DNA of 64,000 nt from contig JANVCC010000018.1 in assembly GCA_025345505.1 (NCBI GenBank), forward strand, positions 56,896,570 to 56,960,569, in the 5' to 3' direction. The notes under the pieces were generated by a model. That model did not search any database. It was not told where the DNA came from and saw nothing but the letters and a program-made list of their open reading frames with translations. Origin of the DNA: Todiramphus chloris collaris. Its lineage: Eukaryota > Chordata > Aves > Coraciiformes > Alcedinidae. A program made the position numbers and the translations under genes. Below are positions 1 to 10,706 of this stretch, one piece after another; the first letter of the stretch is position 1, and each line of letters opens with the position of its first letter.

Positions 1-3000
1 ACTTGCAAATGCTACTGTAGTTGTGTAATGTTGACAGTGTGAGCTGAACGATCCCTATACAGCTTGGAAGTACATGAGCATCTGTGTAATATGCAACAAC
101 AGACTTCTCCAGTATGTTAAAGGAACAAAACAGGAGAAGCAAACAGGGGTGACAGGCTCTGGTGCCACCAAGAACACCTGAGCACCAAAGAGCTTTGTTA
201 GAAACACATAAAAGATAGATGGAATGCTAGCATCAAGCAGAAAATCAAGCAGAAAGGCTGCATTTTTCAAAGAATGAGTATGTGCAATATACAGCTGTGC
301 TTTTTTACCTGACAGAAGTATGTATCTCTTGTAGGGAAGTGACTGGGGAGTCATGGGAGTCACAGTGACATCGACAACTTTGTTTTTAGAGTTTTGTGTG
401 CATACAAACAACAATTGGCTGAGGATTTCATGCTGGCATCTCACAGGATTAGAGTATTAAAATACTGTCTAAATATATGTGCATCGAATATAATCTCTTT
501 CCAAAACCCTTGACTCCTTTTTTCCTCTCAGCACCAATGTTTTATTTGCAAGTAGCTGAGTCTGACAAGTGTCACAACATGCTGGTAAGACAACATTAGG
601 TCATACAACTGTTAGATTACCACTCATTATAGCTTCCATGTTTTCCTTTCTATAGCAGGTCTTCTTATCTAGACAGTAAGGTGATAATGTAATTAGAATC
701 ATAAATCATAGAATTCAGTTTTCTTTTTTTAGAGAAGATTCATAATGTACAGTCTTAAAGGCTGGGTATTTGGAAAGAATTACATCTCTAAAATTAAGAT
801 CTGTATTTGCTTGTAGGATTTAGAACTTGATGTGAGAGGGTACTGCATGACCTGGTCCTACCTTTACCATCACTACCAGGGTGCTTAAGGCAACTTGTCT
901 CAGGGATCTTCTTTGGTTTCTGTTCTGGTTAAACTTCCTGGACCCCTGAATTTTGGTGGTGCTCTGTAGTACGTGGGAAAAAAAAGTCAATTTCTCTTCT
1001 CTGTCCATGAAAAGAATTTTTCAGTTTATTTACAAAACTCTCTGGAATGAGAAGGAGCTATTTGTGGTTGCTGTGGCTGATTTGTGTTGTGCTGAAGATG
1101 CTAGGAGACTGAATAAAACCCTGCACCCCTGGTGAGATTTTTCAGCCTGTTGATGCTCTTTCTAACCAAATTCAAGGGAAATGTGTTCTGGCAGACAGTA
1201 TACTTAATTTTCAGGATCACTTTGCCAGACATGTTTAATAATGATGAGGCATTCCCCAGTGATATCTTGGCCATTTGGGCTGAGGGCCTCCTTGGTCATA
1301 GACACCATGATAACAGCACTACAAATAAAAACCTGAGACTGTGGAACAGTCCTATACTCATGTTTCTGTTGTTCTTTTTAGACTTATTTTTCCTCTTTGT
1401 TCCTTTTGTGGCTGCCTCTATTTTCAAGGCTGCCTCAGATTACTGTAGATCCCAGGAAGGCTGGACAGAAAGTCCACATTTCTTATCTGGTCTGGTTTCA
1501 TCCCAGAAAATGTATGGTCAATTCAGTGTAGCAATTGCTGCGTATGGGTCTATCTTCCCCGCAGAGCCCAGCTACATACATGTATAGTGCCCCATCACAA
1601 TACATCAAGTCCTTTGCCTCCCTGTGGGTGATTTAAGGCCAAGTGATCAAGCAGAGTGTAACTTGCAAGATTGAGCTCAGGTTTCACCTTGGCCCAGGCT
1701 GGCAGTCTATTCAGCAGTGGTAATACAAAATTATCAAACCCAAATGTGCTTGCTCTCCCTGTGCTGTCCCACCGCTCCTGGGCTTTCTCCTTGCTCCACA
1801 CTGCACATTGCCTACGTGTTGGTTTAAATGTTCTTGCCCCACCATTGTCCGTTCTGCTTTTAACACATTTCCACACAGAGAAATGCTGTCCAAGAAAGTC
1901 TGAGGAAATACGCTGCGGTTTGCAAACTGAATTCCTTAATGACTTTCTCATTAGAAGAGCTCCCTGCCAAATGTTCTTTGCATTTGCCTAAAGGACGGCC
2001 CACATGATGAAGAGTAGCTCTGTTTTATACGAAGTATTGTTTTCAGGACACTGTCCCAGGGAGCTGCTTTGCACTGGGTGAGAGAGAGAGAAATGATCAC
2101 CAGTGAACACATGGAAAGATCAAACGACATGACAACCAAGGGGATATCCTGTCCCAGATCCCCACCACTACAAGGGCTAGTGCACGTGGGTGCTGTGTAG
2201 TTGGTAAGGCTGAGACAGGGCCTGGGTCTTGTGGCGAGGGGCAGCCCAACTGGGGAGGCTGAATTCCATAGCAGAACTTCTGTGAAAATATTTCCTGTGA
2301 GAATGCACAAGACCAAGAAATCAAAAGTAGAAGCAGCTCTCTAGCAGGCATGGATTTCATCTGTCTTGCACATCCATTTCAAGACCGAGGCTCTAAGTGG
2401 ACATCTTGTCATTGAATATTGGTGATGAGACAGTGCACCTCAGCTGCACCGAGTGGGCAAAGAATATTCTTCTACTCCAACCTTTTCCCCTGTCTGTTAG
2501 AATATATACCCACCTGGATTCCTCCTGCATTTTCTCATTTTCTTTTTTTATCCCATAAATTTTAATCTATATATAAAGTAAAAGTGATAGAAAAAAAAAT
2601 CATTAAAAAGGTTTTAGAATGTATTTGCTGCATGCTGTCAAAATCTCCTATCATCTCATCACCCAGATTTAAATTCACCTCCTTGTCCCTTATTCTATTT
2701 TTAACAGAGAGATCACAACTCATTGTTTCCAAAGAAGGGCTTTGGAAAATATTCTGAGAAAGGAAAATCCTCGGTGATTTCATTTGCTAATGAGGCTTAA
2801 AACTAGTATCTGGACAAACATCTTGCACAAAAAAGGCCTCCAAGCCAAAAAGGGCTTAAAGCCAGGCTGTGGAAGAGGATAGTTCAAGATTAACCTAGTG
2901 TCTTCTCTGATCTCCAGTATTTAGGCTTTCTAAAAAGAAAAATGGAGGAATGGATTCTAGACCTAAAGCCAGTCATGAGTCTGCACATAGATACTTTGTA

Positions 3001-3280
3001 CCTAATGAGTCAACAGACCTGACAGATGCTTGGGTAAGAGACAGGGAAGAACGTGTCTGTGGATCTCCGTGCTCCCATCACTTGCTTTGCCCATTGCTCT
3101 GCTGTGTTTCACATCCTCGAGGGTCTAGGATTTCACTGCGTTCAGAGTGAATACAAGAGGGCAGACTGCTCAATGTCTAGTCATCTCTAATGGCAGACAC
3201 TTCTCCTAACCACCCATGCATAGAGTACTTCATCCTCATTGAAGTCAGTTCTAAGGGTTCTGGAGAATTTTTTTATATTT

Positions 3281-4905
3281 CATAGAATCATGAAGGTTTA
3301 AAAAGACCTTTAAGGTCACTGAGTCCAACCGTTAACCCTACTCTACCAGTAAAGTCCACCACTAAGCCATATCTCCAAGCACAACATCTATATGGCTTCT
3401 AAACACATCCAGGGATGTTAACTCAACCACCTCCCTGGACAGCCTGTTCCAATGCCTGACAACCCTTTCAGTGAATTTTTTTTCCATAATGTCCAGTTTA
3501 CATCTCCCCTGGTGCACCTTGAGGCCATTCCCAATTGTTCTGTCACTAGCTACCTGTGAAAAGAGGCCAGCACCTACCTCTCTACAACCTCCATTCAGGT
3601 AGCTGTAGAGAGCGAGGTGGTCTCCCCTCAACCTCCTTTTTTTCAGACTAAATAGGCCCAGCTCCTTCTGCTGCTTCTCACAGGACTTTTTCTCCAGGCC
3701 CTTCACCAGCTTAGCTGTTCTTCTCTGGATGCACTCCAGCACCTCGATGTCTTTCTTGTATTGAGATGCCCAAAACTGAACACAGTACTTGAGGTGTGGC
3801 CTCAGCAATGCCAAGTACAGAGGGACAATCACCTACCTGGTCCTCCTGGCCACACTATTTCTGATACAGGCCAGGTTGCTGTTGGCCTTCTTGGCCACCT
3901 GGGCACACTGCTGGCTCATGTTCAGCTGGCTGTCATTCAGCACTCCCAGGTCCCTTTCCATCCGGCAGCTTTCCAGCCACTCTTACTTGCGCTTGTTAGC
4001 ATTGCCTGGGGTTGTTGTGACCCAAGTGCAGGACCCAGCACTTGGCCTTGTTGAAGCTCATACAGTTGACCTTGGCCCATTGATCCAGCCTGCTCAAGTT
4101 CCTCTGTAGAGCCTCCCTACCCTCAAGCAGATTGACACTCCTGCCAAACTTGATGTTGTCTGCAAACTTACTGAGGGTACATTCTATCTCCTCATCAACA
4201 TCACTGATAAACGCGTTAAACAGAAGTGGTCCCGATATGAGCCCTGGGGAATGCCACTTGTGGCAGGATGCCTGCTGGATTTAACTCCATTCACCACCAC
4301 TCTTTGGGCCTGGACATCCAGTCAGTGTTTTGCCCAGCAGAGTGCACACCCATCCAAGCCATGAGCAGCCAGTTTCTCCAGGAAAATGCTGTGGGAAACA
4401 GTGTCAAAGGCTTTATGGAAGCTCAGGTAGGAAACATCCACAGCCTTTCCCTCATCCACTAGGCAGGTTATCTTGTCATATAGAAGGAGATCAGGTTCAT
4501 CAAGCAGGACCTGCCTTTCATAAACCCATGCTGACTGGGCCTTATCACCTGGTTGTCCTGCATATGGTGCATAATGACACTCAAGATGATCTGCTCCATG
4601 ATCTTTCCTGGCACCAAGGTCAGACTGACAGGTCTGTAGTTCCCCAGATCCTTCTTTCAGCCATTCTTGTAGATGGGAGTCACATTTGCTACTCTTCAGT
4701 CCACTGGGACCTCCCCAGTTAGCCAGGACTGCTGGTAAATTATGGAGAGAGGTTTGGTGAGCACTTGTTCAAGCTCTCTTATTACTCTTGGGTGTAACCC
4801 ACCTGGCCTTATAGACTTGTGTATTTTTTAAATGTTGTAATAGATCACTGGTTATTTCCTCTTGGGCTATGAAGATCTCATTCACTTTACTAGTCTTTAA
4901 AATGG
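3281..4905 (-). mobile_element. CR1 LINE, 5'-truncated, about 1.6 kb
   Basis: Read on the minus strand, this ends in the CR1 3' terminal motif (complement of CATAGAATCATGAAGG at 3281) and extends about 1.6 kb into the reverse transcriptase region. The open frame at 3362-3832 (minus) encodes the conserved C-terminal CR1 stretch ([37 protein letters not shown] and the terminal [11 protein letters not shown] block). The upstream RT part is broken by stops and indels, so it is a dead copy. It lies in RSPO3 intron 1, antisense to the gene. The 3' half is strikingly similar to the opposite-strand copy at 40420-41131, which suggests the same subfamily. The 5' boundary is approximate. Confidence 0.93.
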
Positions 4906-5101
4906 AGCAGGTTTCACCAAAGACCAAGTGGTTACAAGCAAGAGCATTTCTTGGACCTATTTGCAATGTTAAAGCCTGCACCTCCTAGTTCAGAAGCCAG
5001 TGCCTGACCCATGAGGCCACAGCACCTGCCCTTCTGCCAAAAGACTGGACCTTTCTCTGCCCCACTTAGAACATCTAAAACTTGTGGCCAAGAGGACTGT
5101 T

Positions 5102-5145
5102 CCTTAAGGAACACTCCTCTTAAGTGTTCAAAGTGTTCCTTAAGG
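5102..5145. repeat. 14-bp perfect inverted repeat (hairpin)
   Basis: The arm CCTTAAGGAACACT at 5102-5115 is the exact reverse complement of 5132-5145, with a 16-base spacer. The first arm also overlaps a 14-bp palindrome, GTTCCTTAAGGAAC, at 5099-5112. No terminator or RNA role is implied; this is intronic. Confidence 0.8.
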
Positions 5146-6220
5146 TGGATATACATTACTTACTCATTTTTAGATCTAAGTATAGAGATTTGAAGCAATG
5201 TTTACACCAGGTGCACTGTGGTAGATTTCACTGGATGTGGTTTATATTCCCAGCATGTTGAGGCATGTGACTTAAACTCTAAGCTCACAGTGTCTGATAT
5301 AGGGTAAAAAAAGGGTAAAACTTCTGGTTGCTTGCTTGTGATTATGGTGTGAGTTGCTCAAGTGCTTGAGATCTGAAGGCACTAGCACCTTGCTGCAATG
5401 AGAGAGGAATACTAAGGACCAGAACTATACTTAGCAGTGATAAGTTCCCTCTCTGCGGCAGAAAGATGTTTCAGACTCTGAGTTTGCCCCGTTTCCTTCT
5501 GGAATCCCTGCTTGGCCTCTGCAGGAGGGGAGGCACTGGCCCCTACACTGCAAGGATCAGAAAAGTGCCTGCATCTGGAGAGGGAGGAGGATGAAAGGTA
5601 ATGAGAGTAAGATATGCAGCTGGAGCTTGTAGATGCTTTATTTCAAACATGCTATCTCATTTTCTAGACACAAACATTTTTTTCTCCACCATTTACTTTC
5701 TCACAGGTTCAATGATAAAACCCAGTGCTGTGCTTTCAAACAGTACCAGTTTCTGGAGCACTCACTTGTCCCTGCTTTGTTTCTTGCCATAAGCAGAATG
5801 AGGGTCTACCTAGCATTCAGAGTAAGCATAATGAAGGACAGCTTCATTACAGAGATACAGGGCTCAAAAAGATGCCAGGCACAGTAGGAGACAATCAAAA
5901 AAGGTTCTCTTTAATATCTTTAAAGAGAAAAAAATGTCTATCTTCATTTAAAAATACAAATTCTGACTTTTCAATGACACTTTTGCTCTATCCATTTCCA
6001 AGAACAGGAGCTTTGTTTTGCTTCAGACATTGAATTATGTATAACGTGGCATGAAATCAACCTCTAAATGGAGTTCGACTTACATATTTTAATTCATTCC
6101 TTGCTCCATGAAACTAACTCTCCATTTGGAACTACAGGCTTTTTTTGCCATGTTATTTATACAACTTTTTAATGTTTATGTATCTGGAATGCTTGAAAGG
6201 AGGCAGAAATTGTTAAAATC

Positions 6221-6772
6221 CTAGAATTCTAGAATCTTTTAAGTTGGAAAAGACTTTTAAGATCATTGAGTCCAACTGTTAACCCAGAACTGCAGTGTCC
6301 ACCACTAAATCATGTCACTACGCATCACATCTACATATGTCTTAAATACCTCCAAGGATACTGACTCAATCACCTCCATGGGCAGCCTATTCCAATGCTG
6401 GACAACACTTTTGATGAAGAATCTTTTCCTAATGTTCAATCTAAACCTTCCTTGCCACAACCTGGGGACATTTCCTCTTGTTCTATCCTTGTTACTTGTG
6501 AGAACAGACCAACCCCCCCACCTCACTACAAACTCCTTTCAGGTAGTTCAGCAGAGAGAGAAGGTCTCCCCTGAGACTCCTTTTCTGCAGGCTAAGCAAC
6601 CCCAGTTCCCTCAGCTGCTCCTTATAAGAGTTGTACTTCTAGACAATTCACCAGCTTCGTTGCCCTTCTTTGGATGCGCTCCAGCATCTAAATGTCCTTC
6701 TTCTAGTGAGGTGCCCAAAACTGAATACAGTATTTGAGGTGAAGCCTCGCAAGTGCTGAATACAGGGGGACA
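6221..6772 (-). mobile_element. CR1 LINE 3' fragment, about 0.55 kb
   Basis: This is the antisense 3' end of a CR1 element. Its terminal motif is degraded to CTAGAATTCTAGAATC at 6221. The body contains the usual segments: the 'ttggaaaagactttt aagatcattgag' block, the 'ggcagcctattccaatgctgg' block and 'aatcttttcctaatgttcaatctaaac'. The open frame 6305-6526 (minus) encodes the CR1 terminal block [15 protein letters not shown] residues. It is more diverged than the 3.3 kb copy and belongs to a different subfamily. It lies in RSPO3 intron 1. Confidence 0.92.
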
Positions 6773-7309
6773 TGGCTAGCAGCACATACTATTTTATACT
6801 TAATACTTCTAGACTTAAAGGGGAGGTGGAAATTGGCCATGTAATGGATCTTAGCTATACAAAATTAACATCTTTCGGTCATAAAGTATTGCCTGTCTCA
6901 AGGGCTCACACACCCAGCTTGACCTCAGAGCAGTTGCACATAATGTTTTCTCTGTCAAGAGAATCTGTTCATGATGACGTGTCACAGGTGCCCACACATA
7001 ATATGTTTCCTGTCAAAAGTAGTCATCCATATTTTATATAGCAGCTTTGATGACAAATATTTTGTACTTCAGATGGTTTTTCTTCCCTCTGTCTGATTTA
7101 ATGAAGAAAAGTCATGGATAGTTTTTAAATAATGTCAGCTTCTTAGATCACATTACTGTGTCTGCCTTTGAAAGTAGCTTCATACAAGAGCCATAAGACA
7201 GGGGAGAGAGAGACAAGGGTATTTTCATGTACTTAAAAAAAAAGCAAGCCAAATTTTCCGGCTTTTAATCTCAAAATCAATACACTCTGTAACATTGGAA
7301 GATTCTCAG

Positions 7310-7329
7310 AAAAAAAAAAAAAAAAAAAA
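7310..7329 (+). repeat. Poly(A) run, A20
   Basis: Twenty uninterrupted A bases lie in RSPO3 intron 1. No retroposed gene is recognisable immediately upstream, so it is probably a simple microsatellite. Confidence 0.9.
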
Positions 7330-8791
7330 GCTATAGTACTTTAAGAGTCTACTGAAAGCAAGTCTGGTAACTGAATTGAGGTTTCTCAGATTGCAGGACT
7401 GGTCATCAAAACCTCAGAGAACAGAGGAGTGCTTTTCTCATTCATGTGCCATGTCTCTTCTGACAAAACTAAGTGAACAAAAGTACAGAGGTATTCCTGA
7501 ACTTTTTTGCCACTCTTCCCAGAGTTAGCAAAGAGTGGTGGCTTTCAACCTGTAAGCCGTGGATTCACATGGACTTCTGGTCTGCCTCCAAGGGATCCAC
7601 AAAAGGGAGCTGACAAAAGCAAGTTCATTGTGTATGCAAGCTATTTAGCAGTGTCTGCAGATAAAAATACAATTAAAACATGAAAATAGGCGAAGAATGT
7701 ATGGCACGTGCATATTCATAAAATTAGCACCGGCCTGAGGAGAAAGCAGAACAGGGAGACATTAGTACTTACAAATAGGATTTACAAATATAAATGCAGA
7801 CTGGATTTCTCTTACATATGGAATATAACCAGATGTCTCAGATTGAGAGATGAAAACTTTGAAAAATTCTTGGGTTTTCATACAAGTTGAGGCTGAAAAA
7901 GAGGTACACGGGGTCTGGAGCTATTTGATGCTGAATTATTTTTAGATCCAACTCCTATTTAAAAATGCAACCAAGAAGAAATTAGAAGTAGGTAACTTCT
8001 AAAGTACAGGAAGATGCAAAACACTAATCTCTACCACTGAGAAGTAATACACTGATTAAGGTCTTCTACTGAAAAGCAAGTCTGCAATAGCATCCTCTTC
8101 TCTGCTACACACAAGCCCCTGAAAGAATTGAGTAGTCTTAAGCAGTGAGTGTAATATGTTCTCCTTTCCTTGTCTAAAGAATTAGAACAATTCAATTGAA
8201 AGGCAAATATAATCCTACCTATGCTCCATGCTGGGACTGGAGCAGGGTAAATGCCACAGTTAAGTCTGAACATCAGGTTGTAATTGTTAGAGATTAAAAA
8301 CATGCCAGAGAGAACATTCCAGGGAAAGAATGAGAGTGAGAAGGATGGCTCTCCTGTGTCTTTTTATTAAGGCAAATTAGCATCAGATCTTACAGGGGCA
8401 TATTCCTGCACAGAAGAATTCAAATCAAATGGCATTTAGTCAACCAAGGAAATATACACTAGGTTGATTTTTAATTGTTCAGCTAGGAAAAGAGAAAAAA
8501 AAGTGAACATGCATTTATCTGCTGAGCCAAGTGCTTACAAGACCAAAAAGCCACTGAAAATATCTAGAAGAAAAATAACTGTTCTTTAGGATGCTGCTGT
8601 TCCATAAATTCTATTTCAAATAAAATCTGCTGTTAGCTATTTCTGTAAGATGTGAGCACATCACTTGAGCGTCTTATTTTTATGCAGACAAAATAATCAC
8701 TGAAATGAAATGTCAGGTCATAAGAGACACAAAAGAAAATGAAGCAGTCTCTAAGAGCTGTGGATGGTCCACCCTTCCAAGTACAAAGAAA

Positions 8792-8835
8792 TCATTATTT
8801 CTTGTCTAATTTATCATTATGTCTTGTCTAATTTG
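8792..8835 (+). repeat. 22-bp tandem duplication
   Basis: The unit TCATTATTTCTTGTCTAATTTA (8792-8813) is repeated at 8814-8835 with two mismatches. It lies only 58 bp upstream of RSPO3 exon 2. Confidence 0.85.
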
Positions 8836-8850
8836 TTGTTCTCTCACCAA

Positions 8851-8875
8851 TTTTTTTTTTTTTTTTTTTTTTTTT
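8851..8875 (+). repeat. Poly(T) run, T25, before exon 2 acceptor
   Basis: Twenty-five uninterrupted T bases end 17 bases before the start of RSPO3 exon 2. Together with the following TGTTTGTTTTCTTAG they form an unusually long polypyrimidine tract. Length variation here could affect acceptor use. Confidence 0.92.
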
Positions 8876-8892
8876 AATGTTTGTTTTCTTAG

Positions 8893-9084
8893 TGCATCCT
8901 AACGTGAGCCAGGGTTGCCAAGGAGGTTGTGCTACATGTTCTGACTACAATGGATGCCTGTCATGTAAGCCCAGGCTCTTTTTTGTTCTGGAGAGGATTG
9001 GCATGAAACAGATCGGAGTATGTCTTTCCTCGTGTCCAAGCGGATACTACGGGACACGGTATCCCGACATTAATAAGTGTGCAA
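8893..9084 (+). CDS. RSPO3: R-spondin 3, exon 2 (furin-like repeat 1)
   Basis: This exon encodes the start of the mature secreted R-spondin 3 after the signal peptide: HPNVSQGCQGGCATC onward, closing at DINKC. R-spondins bind LGR4/5/6 and the ubiquitin ligases ZNRF3/RNF43 and so raise Frizzled levels and Wnt signalling. The exon holds the eight cysteines of furin-like repeat 1. It also has the Arg and Gln of ERIGMKQ, which match the family's ZNRF3/RNF43-contact residues. An NVS sequon is present. The acceptor is TTTTCTTAG at 8892 and the donor is GTAAGT at 9085. The exon is 192 nt, starts with the last two bases of a codon and ends with the first base of the next (phase 1 to phase 1). From memory of the human protein the match is nearly complete, so assignment to RSPO3 rather than RSPO1, 2 or 4 is confident. 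Exon 1 is outside the window. Confidence 0.97.
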
Positions 9085-10559
9085 GTAAGTGTTGGGTAAA
9101 AGGGAAGCACGTGGATTTGTTTGTTCTCTCTTGAATATTGTGTCTCCTTAGGAGTCAACAGAGAAGCAGATGGACAGGCCATGTCTTTAGTTATTCAATT
9201 CTTTTATAGTAGTGCAGTAAGTACTAATTCAAGCAAGAAGTTAAGGTGAAAGATCACAAAACAGCCTAAAGCTCAGGGATCCTGGCTCTGCATGGATGAT
9301 CTGCCTAGGACCAAAGTGATGGTCTCCTCCTCTACATGCCCATGCAAAAGGGAAGCACCAGAGGGTGCCAGGAGTGAGGGCTGAGGGATGCTGAATCTCA
9401 GTGGCTGGAGCCATTTAACCCACTGCCTTTACCTGCTTGACCCCTGTGACAAAAAGAGAAGACGGCAGGTGGCATTCTTTGGAGATGTGATTTGCCCTGG
9501 TCTCTTTACAGTTTGTCTCACACACAGTATAGTCTTCTAAATGCCTGTAGCAGCTGGTCAGGCTTCAGTTGGCCAAGTTTCAGCCAGCCAAGTTTCAGCC
9601 TGACCTGGGGGAAGTTACTGAGTTATATTTCCTCTGGCCTGGGAGACAGAGAACCCAACTCTATTCTCTATTGCTCTGGCAACAGTTTGACCCTACTATG
9701 TATTTTGAACCACGAATGAACTGGAAAAGATCACAGTGTCCTCCCCACTCCTCTTTTTGTTGTTGAATTCACTGTTTTTAATCCCACAGGTGATATAAAA
9801 ACATAAGAGTGATGGCCAAGCAACTCTCCCAGTTTTTACCTGGTAATAAAAATTATTTAATGAACGGACCCCAGAGTAAAGTCTTACAGAGTAACTTGAC
9901 ACTGTGAAGTATTTTCTTACTTTTTAGCAGTGTGTGGCCTTGCCTAACAGACATGATCTGTGCCATACACAAGTGTGTATTTCTTTTAAAAATATCTGAG
10001 AACTGGAAAACATACCACTAATGTCAATTTGGGTAGTCGTATGGAGAATACCTGAAATACTACAGGACATCTGATTGAACATCAGGGAGTCATTAAAAGA
10101 AAAAGGAAAATTATGTCGATGCAAAACTATCTCAAGCAGGTTCTAAATTCTGGCATAATTTTATTTCTCCTGGATGAACGGAGATAGATAGTATTAAAGT
10201 GGCCCACTACCTGTGTCCTGTGGGATCAATTAGTACCTATGCTGTGTCAGTATAGGGCAGAAGCAGTATATTGTTATTTTGTGCTGTGCTCTGTCTTCCA
10301 TTTGCATAGGTCTGCAAGAAGACAAGCAATGTGAGGCTGTTCAGCATCAGGCCATCCTTATAAAATCCTCACTCATGCCAAGGTCATTTGTTTCTGGCCT
10401 CACTGTATGTACAGACCACGAAGAAGATCGAGATATAATTTGCTTCCTTTGAAGATTGTTTAACATCGCTAGAATTGTGAGATTCTAGTGCACGTGAATG
10501 AGTCTATGACATTTCATGGCAAAGAGCAACAACATTGTTGTTTACTGTTTGCGTTTCAG
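9085..10559 (+). other. RSPO3: RSPO3 intron 2
   Basis: A 1.5 kb phase-1 intron bounded by GTAAGT at 9085 and TTTGCGTTTCAG at 10559. I see no repeat that I can name, apart from a short internal duplication of GCCAAGTTTCAG near 9573-9600. Confidence 0.93.
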
Positions 10560-10706
10560 AATGTAAAGCTGACTGTGATACCTGCTTCACCAGAAACTTC
10601 TGCACAAAGTGTAAAAGTGGGTTTTACTTATACAGTGGAAAGTGCCTTGAAAAGTGCCCTGATGGGCTGGAAGCCAACAATCACACGATGGAGTGCACTA
10701 GCATTG
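10560..10706 (+). CDS. RSPO3: R-spondin 3, exon 3 (furin-like repeat 2)
   Basis: This exon is 147 nt, phase 1 at both ends. It encodes furin-like repeat 2: CKADCDTC, then CFTRNFCTKC, GFYLYSGKC, and ends at MECTSI. All eight cysteines of the repeat are present. Both phenylalanines of CFTRNFC, which in the family insert into the LGR4/5/6 leucine-rich-repeat surface, are kept. An N-linked glycosylation sequon (NHT) lies near the end. The split codon joining exon 2 (A) to exon 3 (AA) restores a lysine, giving KC-A-K-CKADC in frame. The acceptor is CAG at 10557-10559 and the donor is GTAAGT at 10707. The exon looks intact and under normal constraint. Confidence 0.97.

Larger units (their letters stand above)
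1..8892 (+). other. RSPO3: RSPO3 intron 1, 3' part
   Basis: This stretch lies upstream of RSPO3 exon 2 and holds no exon that I can recognise. Exon 2 begins inside a codon and no signal peptide exon is visible here, so the first exon must be outside the window. The stretch contains two antisense CR1 fragments (3281-4905 and 6221-6772), an A20 run, a 14-bp inverted repeat near 5.1 kb, a 22-bp tandem duplication at 8792-8835 and a T25 run at 8851-8875. The open frames in it are short and match nothing I know. The intron assignment follows from the gene model; the absence of exon 1 is an inference. Confidence 0.8.
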
